This document shows, piece after piece, positions 1 to 6,540 of a DNA stretch of 8,176 nt. Source of the DNA: Sedimentisphaerales bacterium (GTDB lineage: Bacteria > Planctomycetota > Phycisphaerae > Sedimentisphaerales > Anaerobacaceae); contig JAFGTU010000487.1 of NCBI GenBank assembly GCA_016933985.1, forward strand, positions 1 through 8,176, read 5' to 3'. The position numbers were made by a program, and so were the translations under genes. Within the stretch, counting starts at the first letter, position 1, and each line of letters starts with the position of its first letter. The notes below the pieces were generated by a model that searched no databases, was not told where the DNA came from, and worked only from the letters and a program-made list of their open reading frames with translations.

Positions 1-941
1 AGCGCGGCGGCGACAAGACGATTCCCCGCGACGCCCTTTACTATATCGAGCGCGCGGATTATCGGCACGCCGCTGGACAGCAGCACGCCGAGGGTCCTGG
101 CCATGCGGGCTATCTCCAATTTCAGGAATAAGCGACCGAACAAAGGCAGGGTGAGCCTGAAGCGATCCCATCTCATTCTGCCCTGGTCGGTTCTGAGCCA
201 GGCCGCGACCGCAAAGAAAGCTCCGCAACCCGCCGCCGGAAACAGCAGCCAATATGCCCTCATAAATGAGCAGATTGATATCAGCAATTTCGTCGGCCAG
301 GGAAGCTGCCGGTTCATCTCGAGGAATATCTGTGTTATGCTCGGCACAACGAACGACAGCAGAAATATCACCACCCCAAAGGCCACAGCCGCCATCATCA
401 GAGGATATGCAATTACCGACCTGATTTTGCCTGATAGGCGGACTTTTGTTTCAAGCATCTCGGCCAGCTTGCGGAGGACGTCCTCCAGGGCGCCGCTTGA
501 TTCGCCTGCTTCCACCATGTTGACGAATACGTTCGAGAATATATCAGGATACTTGCCGAATGCGGCGGAAAGAGCAAGGCCCTCGTTGACATCGTCGCGG
601 ATTCGCCCGATGACCTGTGCGAGAGGGTCGGCCTGCGAACCGAAGCGAACGACTTTCCGCAAGGAATGACCGCCGGTTTCCTGCAAGCCGACAGCCGGCC
701 GAGTGTCCCGTCCGCCGCCGGCAGACTCGACCAGTGCCGACAGGGCCGGCGTCAGCGACATCCCGGCGTGCAGAAGCGTCGCCAGTTGCCTGGTCAGACG
801 CGCGATTTCTTTCCTGCCGATCCTTCGGACGATCTCAGGCGGCAGTTTTTCTATGTGCGCATCAGAACGCCCCCCACGCTGAGGCGGCTGAGGTCTCGAA
901 GGCGCCTTCTCGGCAGCGACAATATATTCAGTAAGCGGCAT
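1..941 (-). CDS. gspF: Type II secretion system inner-membrane platform protein GspF (3' end cut by window edge)
   Basis: Reading the minus strand from the ATG at 941 gives 313 open codons running off the left edge. In T2SS, GspF is the polytopic inner-membrane protein that couples the GspE ATPase to pseudopilus assembly. The first T2SSF domain opens at about residue 48 with LTRQLATLLHAGMSLTPAL and continues through DDVNEGLALS and NMVEAGESSGALEDVL. Hydrophobic helices lie at about 178-203 and 230-248, and the second T2SSF domain begins near 276 (LEIARMARTLGVLLSSGVPI). The start is fixed by an in-frame TGA three codons upstream; it lies inside the end of gspE (14-base overlap), with no strong Shine-Dalgarno, so translational coupling is likely. 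Odd points: the usual N-terminal YxAxDxxG-type motif is missing, and about 30 extra Gly/Arg-rich residues (about 74-105) interrupt the first domain. PilC of type IV pili is the related alternative; the neighbours favour GspF. Confidence 0.93.
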   Translation of the reverse strand, partial: MPLTEYIVAAEKAPSRPQPPQRGGRSDAHIEKLPPEIVRRIGRKEIARLTRQLATLLHAGMSLTPALSALVESAGGGRDTRPAVGLQETGGHSLRKVVRFGSQADPLAQVIGRIRDDVNEGLALSAAFGKYPDIFSNVFVNMVEAGESSGALEDVLRKLAEMLETKVRLSGKIRSVIAYPLMMAAVAFGVVIFLLSFVVPSITQIFLEMNRQLPWPTKLLISICSFMRAYWLLFPAAGCGAFFAVAAWLRTDQGRMRWDRFRLTLPLFGRLFLKLEIARMARTLGVLLSSGVPIIRALDIVKGVAGNRLVAAA

Positions 942-2655
942 CTTCGGTCACCCCGTAGTCTGCGTGGACACTATCCTGCGTAACTCTGAAGACTTCTTCG
1001 AGTGAAGTAACACCGACCAACGCCTTACGAAGACCGTCGGCTCTCAAGGTGATCATCCCCTTTTCAATCGCAGCGCGTTTGACGACGTGTGAATCGCAGC
1101 GCTGCGTTATCATCGTTTTGATCTGGTCATCGACAATCATCTGTTCGAAGATGCCCGTCCTGCCGAGATACCCGGTATTGAGGCAGCTTTCGCACCCGAG
1201 CCCTTTATAGAACTCGCCATCGATGCGTGAATCGCCGAGCTCTCGTTCGGCCATCGCGATTGTGTGCTCGTGCGATCCCTGGGGGACTTTGCACTGCGGA
1301 CAGATTACCCGCACCAGCCGCTGCGCTATAACCGCCACGACCGAAGAGGAAATCAGGTAAGGCTCGATCCCCATATCTATAAGCCGCGTTACAGCCGAGG
1401 CGGAGTCGTTGGTGTGCAAGGTGCTCAAGACGAGATGGCCCGTGAGCGAGGCCTGGATGGCAATCTCAGCCGTTTCGAGGTCGCGGATCTCACCGATCAT
1501 AATCACATCGGGGTCCTGCCTTAAGATGTGGCGCAGACAACTTGCGAAGGTCAAGTCAATCTTGGGCCTGACCTGCATTTGGCCTATCCCTGGCAGTTGG
1601 TACTCTATCGGGTCTTCGACGGTAAGTATGTTGCGCTCCTCGCAGTTTAGCTCGTTAAGGGCCGCGTATAGGGAGGTGGTCTTGCCGCTGCCTGTGGGGC
1701 CCGTAAGGAGTATTATTCCGTGGGGCATTGATATCAATCGCCGAAAAGTTCCGAGCACATCGGCGTTGCAGCCAATCTGATTCAGCGTCAATTCCGCCCT
1801 GCTTCTATCGAGCAGCCTGAGCATTACCCTCTCGCCGCCGAGCGTCGGGATGACGGAGACGCGAATATCGACAAGGTCTTCTCCAATCTTGATGCGGCTT
1901 TGACCGTCCTGCGGCAGTCTGCTCTCGGCAATATCAAGATTCGCCATTATCTTGAGCCTCGAAAGCAAGGCTGGAATTTGCTGCCTATCCAGAGCGGCGA
2001 CATTGTGAAGTACCCCATCGACACGAAAACGCACACGCGCCTCGTTCTCGTATGGCTCGATGTGAATATCGCTTGCCCGGCTGCGCACGGCCTGAAAGAA
2101 GATCCTGTTGGCAAGCTTGACAACAGGGGCCTTGCTGGCGATACTGAGCAGGTCCTCGGCGCGGGTTTGAACGGAAGACGCATCAAGGCTGCTATGCGCT
2201 TCGTCCGGTTCAGAGACAAGCTCCAACTCTCTCTCGACGGCGCCGCCGTTTTCATAGTAGCAGAGACTTATGGCCTTCTCTATCTCGTCAGCCGGGCAAA
2301 CCACCCGCACGCACGGTTGATTCAAGATACCCACAATCGCATCGTAAGCTTCGATGTTCAACGGGTCTGCCAGAGCGACCGCCGCCGTCCCGTCCTCAAG
2401 CGTAATCGGGATCGCGCACTGGTTCTTCAGAAATTCCAGCGGAAGCTTCCTCACCAGGTCCGGAGTCAACTGTTCGGGTGAAATAGACTCGATGCATTGA
2501 CCGGGCTGCATGAGGTTGCAAAGATCCCCGTAAGTCCCGTGAGTCCCGTAACTCCCGTAAGAGACATCTTGTGACAGGGCCCGTGGGGGCTGGCGCGGCG
2601 CGTCGTAAAACGCCGCAAGACCAGAGTTCCGTGCTGTGCGCCCGTTGAATTGCAT
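928..2655 (-). CDS. gspE: Type II secretion system ATPase GspE
   Basis: A 575-residue hexameric secretion ATPase that hydrolyses ATP in the cytoplasm to drive pseudopilus assembly. An N-terminal extension (1-55) precedes a T2SSE_N/MshEN-like domain (about 56-135), followed by a linker and the ATPase core (about 165-560). Visible motifs are the Asp box around ASDIHIEPYENEARVRFRVDG-like residues 194-214, Walker A GPTGSGKTT (319-327), Walker B VIMIGEIRD with E389 (384-392), and the His box LSTLHTND (410-417). A zinc-binding tetracysteine pair, C452/C455 and C488/C491, is typical of GspE and PilB. Length is slightly above the usual 500-570. The ATG is the first start after an in-frame TGA; a GAGGAGG sequence (2669-2675) lies 13 bases away, a long spacing. 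The gene sits 47 bases after gspD and overlaps gspF. The ATPase alone could be PilB, but GspC and GspD next to it support T2SS. Confidence 0.96.
   Translation of the reverse strand: MQFNGRTARNSGLAAFYDAPRQPPRALSQDVSYGSYGTHGTYGDLCNLMQPGQCIESISPEQLTPDLVRKLPLEFLKNQCAIPITLEDGTAAVALADPLNIEAYDAIVGILNQPCVRVVCPADEIEKAISLCYYENGGAVERELELVSEPDEAHSSLDASSVQTRAEDLLSIASKAPVVKLANRIFFQAVRSRASDIHIEPYENEARVRFRVDGVLHNVAALDRQQIPALLSRLKIMANLDIAESRLPQDGQSRIKIGEDLVDIRVSVIPTLGGERVMLRLLDRSRAELTLNQIGCNADVLGTFRRLISMPHGIILLTGPTGSGKTTSLYAALNELNCEERNILTVEDPIEYQLPGIGQMQVRPKIDLTFASCLRHILRQDPDVIMIGEIRDLETAEIAIQASLTGHLVLSTLHTNDSASAVTRLIDMGIEPYLISSSVVAVIAQRLVRVICPQCKVPQGSHEHTIAMAERELGDSRIDGEFYKGLGCESCLNTGYLGRTGIFEQMIVDDQIKTMITQRCDSHVVKRAAIEKGMITLRADGLRKALVGVTSLEEVFRVTQDSVHADYGVTEDAAY
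2527..2562 (-). repeat. Four 9-base tandem repeats inside gspE
   Basis: Four consecutive 9-base units of the form CCCGTAAGT on the plus strand (variants CCCGTGAGT, CCCGTAACT and CCCGTAAGA). Because the unit is a multiple of three it stays in frame, encoding Tyr/His-Gly-Ser/Thr triplets at about residues 31-44 of GspE, in the extension before the first folded domain. Copy-number change by slippage would lengthen or shorten the extension without breaking the gene. Confidence 0.8.
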
Positions 2656-2702
2656 ACTAACCGATCAACCTCCTCGGCAGCGAATAAAGAGACGAGCCAT
2701 CG

Positions 2703-5021
2703 TCACTTCTTCTCATTCCTGCGCTTGAAATCCTCTATCGCGGGTTCTGTCTCATCTCGTTTCTTTTGAGTGATATCGTTCAAATCGGTCTGACTTCCCA
2801 ACCGATAAGGCGTGATAAAGAGAAGCAGATTCGTCTTTTGCAGGCTGTCTTTGCGGTACTTGAAGAGGTTGCCCAGCACAGGTACGTCGCCAAGCAACGG
2901 GACCTTCTTCTGAATAATAGTCTTATCGTCTCGAATAAGACCGCCTATCACGACGGTGCTGCCGCTTTCCATTGACACGACCGTTTGAGCCTCCCGCTTG
3001 GCCGTTGTGGGCGTATTGGCCGAAGCGCCCGTCGTGCCTTCAATAAGTTTTGTGAACGTGGTGTTCACATCAAGCCTCACCAATCCGCCCTGGCTGATAT
3101 GAGGCGTTATATCGAGAGTGATCCCGACGTCCTTATAGTCGAAGGTGTCTATCACCGTCGGCGTCAGAAAGTCAGAGGTCTCGGTGATTCTGGATTCCAC
3201 GACATAGGGGATGTTCTCGCCGACCACTATTTTAGCTTGATTGTGGTTGGATGTTAGGATATGCGGCGTCGAGAGTATATTCACGCCGGTCATTTTGTTC
3301 AGGACGTACAGAACTGACCCGATTGATCGATTGGTGCCGGCTCCCTTGTACATACCGACGGCCAGTCCTTCGAGAGTGCCGCTGGCCACAACAGATCTCG
3401 GTCCGAAATTCGTCAATCCGAAACCTCTGACACTGCCGTCCACAGACTGATCAAGCGTCGCCCAGTCAACCCCGATTTCTTTGACGCTGTCTTCGGTTAC
3501 CTCTACGATGAGCATCTCAACCAGCACCTGTTCTCGAACGATATCGAGCTTCTCTATGATCTGGCTGATAACCTCGAAATCCTGAGGCGAGCACGCAATT
3601 ATCAAGGCGTTTGTGCTCTCGTCCGCAGTCACCTGGACGGGCTGGGCCGCTTCAATCGCCCCTGACACCTTCAAGTTGGCTAAAGCTGCTGTCAGTGACT
3701 GGGCCGTCTCCTTGGCATCAGCGTTTTGCAGGTACATTACCTGAACGTTGTTTGAACCAATCGAGCGCTCAACGTCAAGCTTCTCCACAAGTTCACGGAT
3801 TGTCTGCGTATCCTGAGGGTTGGCCACCACAATCAGAGAGTTTGTCCTTTCATCGGGCAGGATTCTCAGACCCGCCTGCGCCTGAGCGTCCGCTCGATTC
3901 CGCCCGGCTGATGACGAAAGCACAGATTCGCCGGCCATTATGCGATTTATCTGCTCGCTGAGCACCTGGGCCGATGCAAACTTCAGAGGAAACACCGAGG
4001 TGTCCTCTTTTGAGCCGGCCACGTCAAACTTTTCGATGATTCTTGCAAGACGGCGTATATTCGAGGATGTGTCGGTCACGACAATCGAATTTGTGCGGGC
4101 ATAGGTTGACATCTGCGAATCGCCCGCAAGGAACGGCTGAATGATCCGACTAACCTCCTCGGCATCGGCGTATTTCAGCGGCATGATCTGCGTGACAATC
4201 GTATCGACAGACGGAATTTGCTCGGCGTCGCTGCCGATACGCACGTTCAGACTGCGTTTTGCTGCATCGGCCTTTGGTACTATCTTGACCAGGTCTCCCG
4301 CCGGAACAGCCGCATAGCCCTGAACATCCAGAATCGATTCAAGCGTGCCGTACAAGTCGCCAAGCCGTATCTTCGTGGGCGACATCACGGTAATGGGACC
4401 TGCCACGCTCTTGTCCACGACAAAATTGATGCCCGTTATGTCGCCGATGGTCTTGAGGACTGCATGAATATCAACCTTATCGAAGTTTAAGGATATCAAT
4501 TCGTCGGCCATCCCCGGCTCATTAAGCGCAGGCGCATTGACAGTCATTACGCCAGACACAGACTCGGCGGTACTCGAACTCGTCCCCGACCCCGCAGAGA
4601 CCTCAGCGGTAGCACGCTGCGCCTCGGTTGAGCCTAAACCGCCGCCGATTGCCGGCGGCACCACAGCCGAATTGTATCCGGTCAGTCTCGCCCCCGCCAC
4701 AGCACCAGACGAGACCGGCGAAGGCACGCCTGAGACTCTGTCACTAACCCCTGCTATACTTGCATTCGCCGTGTACAATTGCGCGCTCACGTCCGCCGCC
4801 TCCCCTGCCGAATACAGTTGCTCAGGTTCCGGCGTCAGAGTCTGCGGCGATTCCGCAGACGTGCGATTAGATTTACAGCCGACCGAGACGACGCTCAGCA
4901 AAATGGTAAGGCATAGGAGATTTCTTGCAGCGTCGGCTGGTTTGTATTGACTTGTTCCTGGATTCTTTCTGAGCATCTGTTTCACCTGATCACATAAGGT
5001 TATCAAATTCATTTTCATCAC
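2703..5021 (-). CDS. gspD: Type II secretion system secretin GspD
   Basis: The outer-membrane secretin, which forms the multimeric gated channel through which folded substrates leave the periplasm. After an export signal (hydrophobic stretch about 34-47) comes a Ser/Ala/Gly-rich low-complexity linker (about 52-170). Then follow N0 (about 175-250, LISLNFDKVDIHAVLKTIGD), N1 (272-335), N2 (342-417, with an Ala/Ser-rich loop at 363-385), N3 (423-495), and the secretin barrel domain (about 498-740), which holds VPLLGDVPVLGNLFK and NLLLFITPYR, both classic secretin motifs. A charged tail ends the protein. C49 sits in SVVSVGC, a poor lipobox (Ser at -3), so lipidation is uncertain. The first codon shown is GTG at 5021; an ATG follows directly at 5018, sharing one base with the gspC stop (TGATG). 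A third option, ATG at 4976 (residue 16), is preceded by AGGTG at good distance and would give a more normal signal peptide. At 772 residues it is longer than many GspD, mainly through the linker. Confidence 0.95.
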   Translation of the reverse strand: MMKMNLITLCDQVKQMLRKNPGTSQYKPADAARNLLCLTILLSVVSVGCKSNRTSAESPQTLTPEPEQLYSAGEAADVSAQLYTANASIAGVSDRVSGVPSPVSSGAVAGARLTGYNSAVVPPAIGGGLGSTEAQRATAEVSAGSGTSSSTAESVSGVMTVNAPALNEPGMADELISLNFDKVDIHAVLKTIGDITGINFVVDKSVAGPITVMSPTKIRLGDLYGTLESILDVQGYAAVPAGDLVKIVPKADAAKRSLNVRIGSDAEQIPSVDTIVTQIMPLKYADAEEVSRIIQPFLAGDSQMSTYARTNSIVVTDTSSNIRRLARIIEKFDVAGSKEDTSVFPLKFASAQVLSEQINRIMAGESVLSSSAGRNRADAQAQAGLRILPDERTNSLIVVANPQDTQTIRELVEKLDVERSIGSNNVQVMYLQNADAKETAQSLTAALANLKVSGAIEAAQPVQVTADESTNALIIACSPQDFEVISQIIEKLDIVREQVLVEMLIVEVTEDSVKEIGVDWATLDQSVDGSVRGFGLTNFGPRSVVASGTLEGLAVGMYKGAGTNRSIGSVLYVLNKMTGVNILSTPHILTSNHNQAKIVVGENIPYVVESRITETSDFLTPTVIDTFDYKDVGITLDITPHISQGGLVRLDVNTTFTKLIEGTTGASANTPTTAKREAQTVVSMESGSTVVIGGLIRDDKTIIQKKVPLLGDVPVLGNLFKYRKDSLQKTNLLLFITPYRLGSQTDLNDITQKKRDETEPAIEDFKRRNEKK

Positions 5022-5896
5022 TGCAAATCGAAGGTAAGCTCCTTCGTCGCACCGCCTCGCGAAAGCTCCATGCTAATGCTCGGCTGCGACTTGGCCTTTT
5101 GAAAGACCTGGAAAGCCTTTTGCAGACTGGTCAACTGCTGCCCGTTCACACGACGAATAATATCTCCGTTCTCCAGCCCGAGCAGTTCTGCTGCGAAGAC
5201 CTTCTCTATGCCGGTTATTCTAAGCCCTTCGACTATTCCATTAGCGCCATAAGGCTCGACAGCCGCCTTGCTCAGTATTTCCTCGACGCACCCGATTCTC
5301 GAGGCCAAGCCGGCGGAAGACTGCCCGCCAACTCGATTTGCCGGCAGGTAAGGCGCCGGATTGACCGCTTTGACCTTGCCCTCGGCCTGACCCGCAGAAT
5401 CGGCCAGGCGGGCGGCCTCAGCGGCCTTGAGATTCAAGGCTTTTACACGCCCGTTGTGCAGAAAAATGACGGCATTCTGCTCGATGCTTTGAATTGTCGC
5501 GCCGGCAACGGTCTGACCCGGCCGGTAAAGACCAAGCGCCTTCGTTGCTGTATCCTTAATAATTGCGCGGGAAATCGCAGGGCTTCCGCAGACTGTGCCG
5601 ACCAATTCGATGCCCAACTCGCCGGCAACGGACGGCAAACCGCCTGCCTTACCGTCGGCCGATGGTTGCTCACCGGTCCCAAATATCCCTCGCTCGACTA
5701 TAACCGAAAAATCGTCAGACGACTCCCGGCCCGAAGCATCTTCCTGAGTCGGCCCTCCACTCTCGCTGCCGCCCGCCGATGCTGGCAGAAACAATTCCAC
5801 GGCATTTCGACGCACCAGCACAGTCGAGCCGCCCGTATAGACCAGAAGTAGAACTATCGCTAACTTACTTATGAGCAACACCTTATGAGTATTCAC
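5018..5896 (-). CDS. gspC: Type II secretion system inner-membrane connector GspC
   Basis: A 292-residue bitopic protein that in T2SS links the inner-membrane platform to the secretin and may help select substrates. A short N-terminus is followed by one membrane helix (about 8-27), a Ser/Gly/Asp-rich periplasmic linker, and a homology region (about 92-157) with GIELVGTV, LYRPGQTVAGATIQSI and IFLHNGRV, the region known in the family to contact GspD N0. A second linker leads to a C-terminal PDZ domain (about 223-292: GLRITGIEKVF, LGLENGDIIRRVNGQQL). The start codon is GTG at 5896, since no ATG lies nearby; AAAGG stands 7 bases upstream. Its stop overlaps the gspD start, so the two are probably translated together. 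GspC is among the most divergent T2SS parts; the helix, homology region, PDZ order and gspD next door make this call firm. Confidence 0.92.
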   Translation of the reverse strand: MNTHKVLLISKLAIVLLLVYTGGSTVLVRRNAVELFLPASAGGSESGGPTQEDASGRESSDDFSVIVERGIFGTGEQPSADGKAGGLPSVAGELGIELVGTVCGSPAISRAIIKDTATKALGLYRPGQTVAGATIQSIEQNAVIFLHNGRVKALNLKAAEAARLADSAGQAEGKVKAVNPAPYLPANRVGGQSSAGLASRIGCVEEILSKAAVEPYGANGIVEGLRITGIEKVFAAELLGLENGDIIRRVNGQQLTSLQKAFQVFQKAKSQPSISMELSRGGATKELTFDLQ

Positions 5897-6143
5897 GTGA
5901 TTGCCTTTCTTTGCCGGAATATACTTTCTTCACAGAAGAAACATCGTCTGGTTGCCCCCCATACTTAACCAGCGAGTCCGTCTGATTACCCGCCGTACGT
6001 GCACCTCCTCCATTTAGCACAATTCCGGGCCGGGAGCGGGGTGTTATCAGACGATGACGCCAATCCCATTCGCCTAAATAGGCTGGAAAAAGGTGGTTTG
6101 AATCGTACCTTCCCATAACCGCAAGTTTACGCCACAACTTCAT
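5883..6143 (-). CDS. Possible small hypothetical protein preceding gspC
   Basis: An 86-residue ORF starting at an ATG with AGGAG nine bases upstream, a good Shine-Dalgarno at proper distance. It overlaps the gspC start by 14 bases, the same arrangement as gspE/gspF. I do not recognise the protein: it has no membrane helix, signal peptide, Cys pair or known motif, and is basic at its start (MKLWRKLAVMGR) with a charged C-terminal stretch rich in Lys and Ser. Third-position base use is not clearly coding. It may be a real first gene of the T2SS operon, a leader peptide, or chance. Confidence 0.3.
   Translation of the reverse strand: MKLWRKLAVMGRYDSNHLFPAYLGEWDWRHRLITPRSRPGIVLNGGGARTAGNQTDSLVKYGGQPDDVSSVKKVYSGKERQSREYS
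5918..5941 (-). promoter_or_regulatory. Perfect palindrome next to a TATATT box upstream of gspC
   Basis: Positions 5925-5941 form a perfect inverted repeat, TTTCTTC-N3-GAAGAAA. On the minus strand one base separates it from TATATT (5923-5918), a -10-like hexamer about 22 bases before the gspC GTG. No good -35 box is seen 17 bases further up, which would fit an activator-dependent or regulated promoter, with the palindrome as operator. The stretch also lies inside the doubtful 86-residue ORF, so it could be coincidental. Confidence 0.35.
5942..6056. repeat. Spaced inverted repeats of CATCGTCTG
   Basis: CATCGTCTG at 5942-5950 is matched by its exact reverse complement CAGACGATG at 6048-6056. 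A third related site, CGTCTGAT at 5979-5986, is the reverse complement of ATCAGACG at 6046-6053. The arms are about 60-100 bases apart, too far for a tight hairpin but compatible with repeated binding sites of one regulator. Confidence 0.3.
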
Positions 6144-6155
6144 AGAAATGCTCTC

Positions 6156-6428
6156 CTACTCGCAGGGATAATCGGCACAAATCGACACCGTATCCGACGC
6201 ATACTCCTCATTTTGCAATTCAGACCAACGATCGCTCAGTAATGCAGCGGCGTGAACTACACCCAATGCCCCTCCTCTTATTGGGTATCCCGATAGGGGT
6301 ATGCCTCCGGCTGGGTACAATCTGCCTGTTTCTCGGACGGTCCCGCAATAGACTGCTAGTCCCGGAATATTCTGATTTTTTTTAGAATTCCGAATTTCTT
6401 CTTGACAAGCCAGCAGCATCTCTTTCAA
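6156..6428 (-). CDS. Doubtful small ORF upstream of the gspC region
   Basis: A 90-codon open frame beginning with TTG at 6428, or ATG at 6419, and ending 12 bases before the next small ORF. There is no clear Shine-Dalgarno for the TTG. I recognise no domain; four Cys residues and a Gly-rich middle are the only visible traits. Its 5' end overlaps the core promoter of the opposite-strand gene and its interior contains a palindromic regulator-like site, both arguing that this is non-coding regulatory DNA. Listed because of its close spacing to the following ORF. Confidence 0.15.
   Translation of the reverse strand: MKEMLLACQEEIRNSKKNQNIPGLAVYCGTVRETGRLYPAGGIPLSGYPIRGGALGVVHAAALLSDRWSELQNEEYASDTVSICADYPCE
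6286..6301. promoter_or_regulatory. NarL/LuxR-family-like palindromic site
   Basis: TATCCCGATAGGGGTA is an inverted repeat of the form TAYCCC-N4-GGGRTA with one mismatch between the arms. The right arm on the minus strand reads TACCCCT, which fits the TACYYMT heptamer known for NarL-type response regulators. A further GGGTAC lies at 6313-6318. It sits about 100 bases upstream of the rightward -35 box, a usual place for an activator site. The regulator itself is not in the window. Confidence 0.3.
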
Positions 6429-6430
6429 AT
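6402..6430 (+). promoter_or_regulatory. Sigma70-type promoter for the 6541 gene
   Basis: A perfect -35 box TTGACA (6402-6407) is followed after 17 bases by TCAAAT (6425-6430), matching TATAAT at four of six positions. An A/T-rich stretch lies directly upstream and could act as an UP element. Transcription would begin near 6437, giving an untranslated leader of roughly 100 bases. Confidence 0.5.
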
Positions 6431-6446
6431 AACCCTAATGATGTGA

Positions 6447-6535
6447 CTCCGAAAGGAGGAGGCCATCTTCGGTTTACCCCGGGAGGGTGGCCGTGTTTTG
6501 TGTATAAACGGATTGATAACTGCTCCGTAAGGAGG
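6447..6535 (+). promoter_or_regulatory. Candidate structured 5' leader RNA with SD-sequestering hairpin
   Basis: The leader can form three hairpins: CTCC-GAAA-GGAG (6447-6458), a larger stem pairing GGCCATC (6461-6467) with GGTGGCC (6486-6492) with extra inner pairing possible, and CTCC-GTAA-GGAG (6523-6534). Both small hairpins have a 4-bp stem and a GNRA tetraloop. The third contains most of the Shine-Dalgarno sequence TAAGGAGG (6528-6535), which is 5 bases before the ATG, so folding could limit ribosome access. GTTTA in the large hairpin loop region (6472-6476) could also pair with TAAAC (6505-6509). I do not recognise a known riboswitch class; ribosomal or protein-controlled leader, or chance pairing, remain possible. 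Confidence 0.4.
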
Positions 6536-6540
6536 CGGGA

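Larger units (their letters stand above)
5897..6540. other. Divergent intergenic region between gspC and the plus-strand genes
   Basis: About 640 bases separate the leftward T2SS operon from the rightward gene at 6541. No protein family is recognisable in it. It contains two small minus-strand ORFs of doubtful status, an A/T-rich patch (6371-6400) with T8 and AATTC-type short palindromes just upstream of a good rightward promoter, several inverted repeats, and a leader with strong folding potential. Base composition is more mixed and less G+C-rich at third codon positions than in gspC. It probably controls both flanking transcription units; this is inference from position. Confidence 0.6.

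Noticed and set aside
103..669. Plus-strand open frame of 188 codons
   Set aside because: It lies opposite gspF, whose translation shows clear T2SSF motifs over the same bases; the plus-strand product shows no domain and has no proper ribosome binding site.
640..730. Possible frameshift explaining the GspF insertion
   Set aside because: The frame stays open and recognisable T2SSF sequence continues in the same frame on both sides, so no shift is needed.
1900..2481. Plus-strand open frame of 193 codons
   Set aside because: It is the antisense of the gspE N-terminal and Asp-box region and encodes nothing recognisable.
5099..5851. Plus-strand open frame of 250 codons
   Set aside because: It is antisense to gspC, which has a full membrane helix, homology region and PDZ domain; the long antisense frame is a by-product of codon choice.
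6280..6320. Cyclic-di-GMP (GEMM) riboswitch-like GCCTCCGGC string
   Set aside because: Only a short string matches; the paired stems and the rest of the GEMM core are absent, and it lies upstream of the likely transcription start.
6486..6503. Possible sigma54 (-24/-12) promoter
   Set aside because: TGGCC followed by TTTTGT lacks the conserved TGGCAC-N5-TTGCW pattern, and a better sigma70-type promoter is present upstream.
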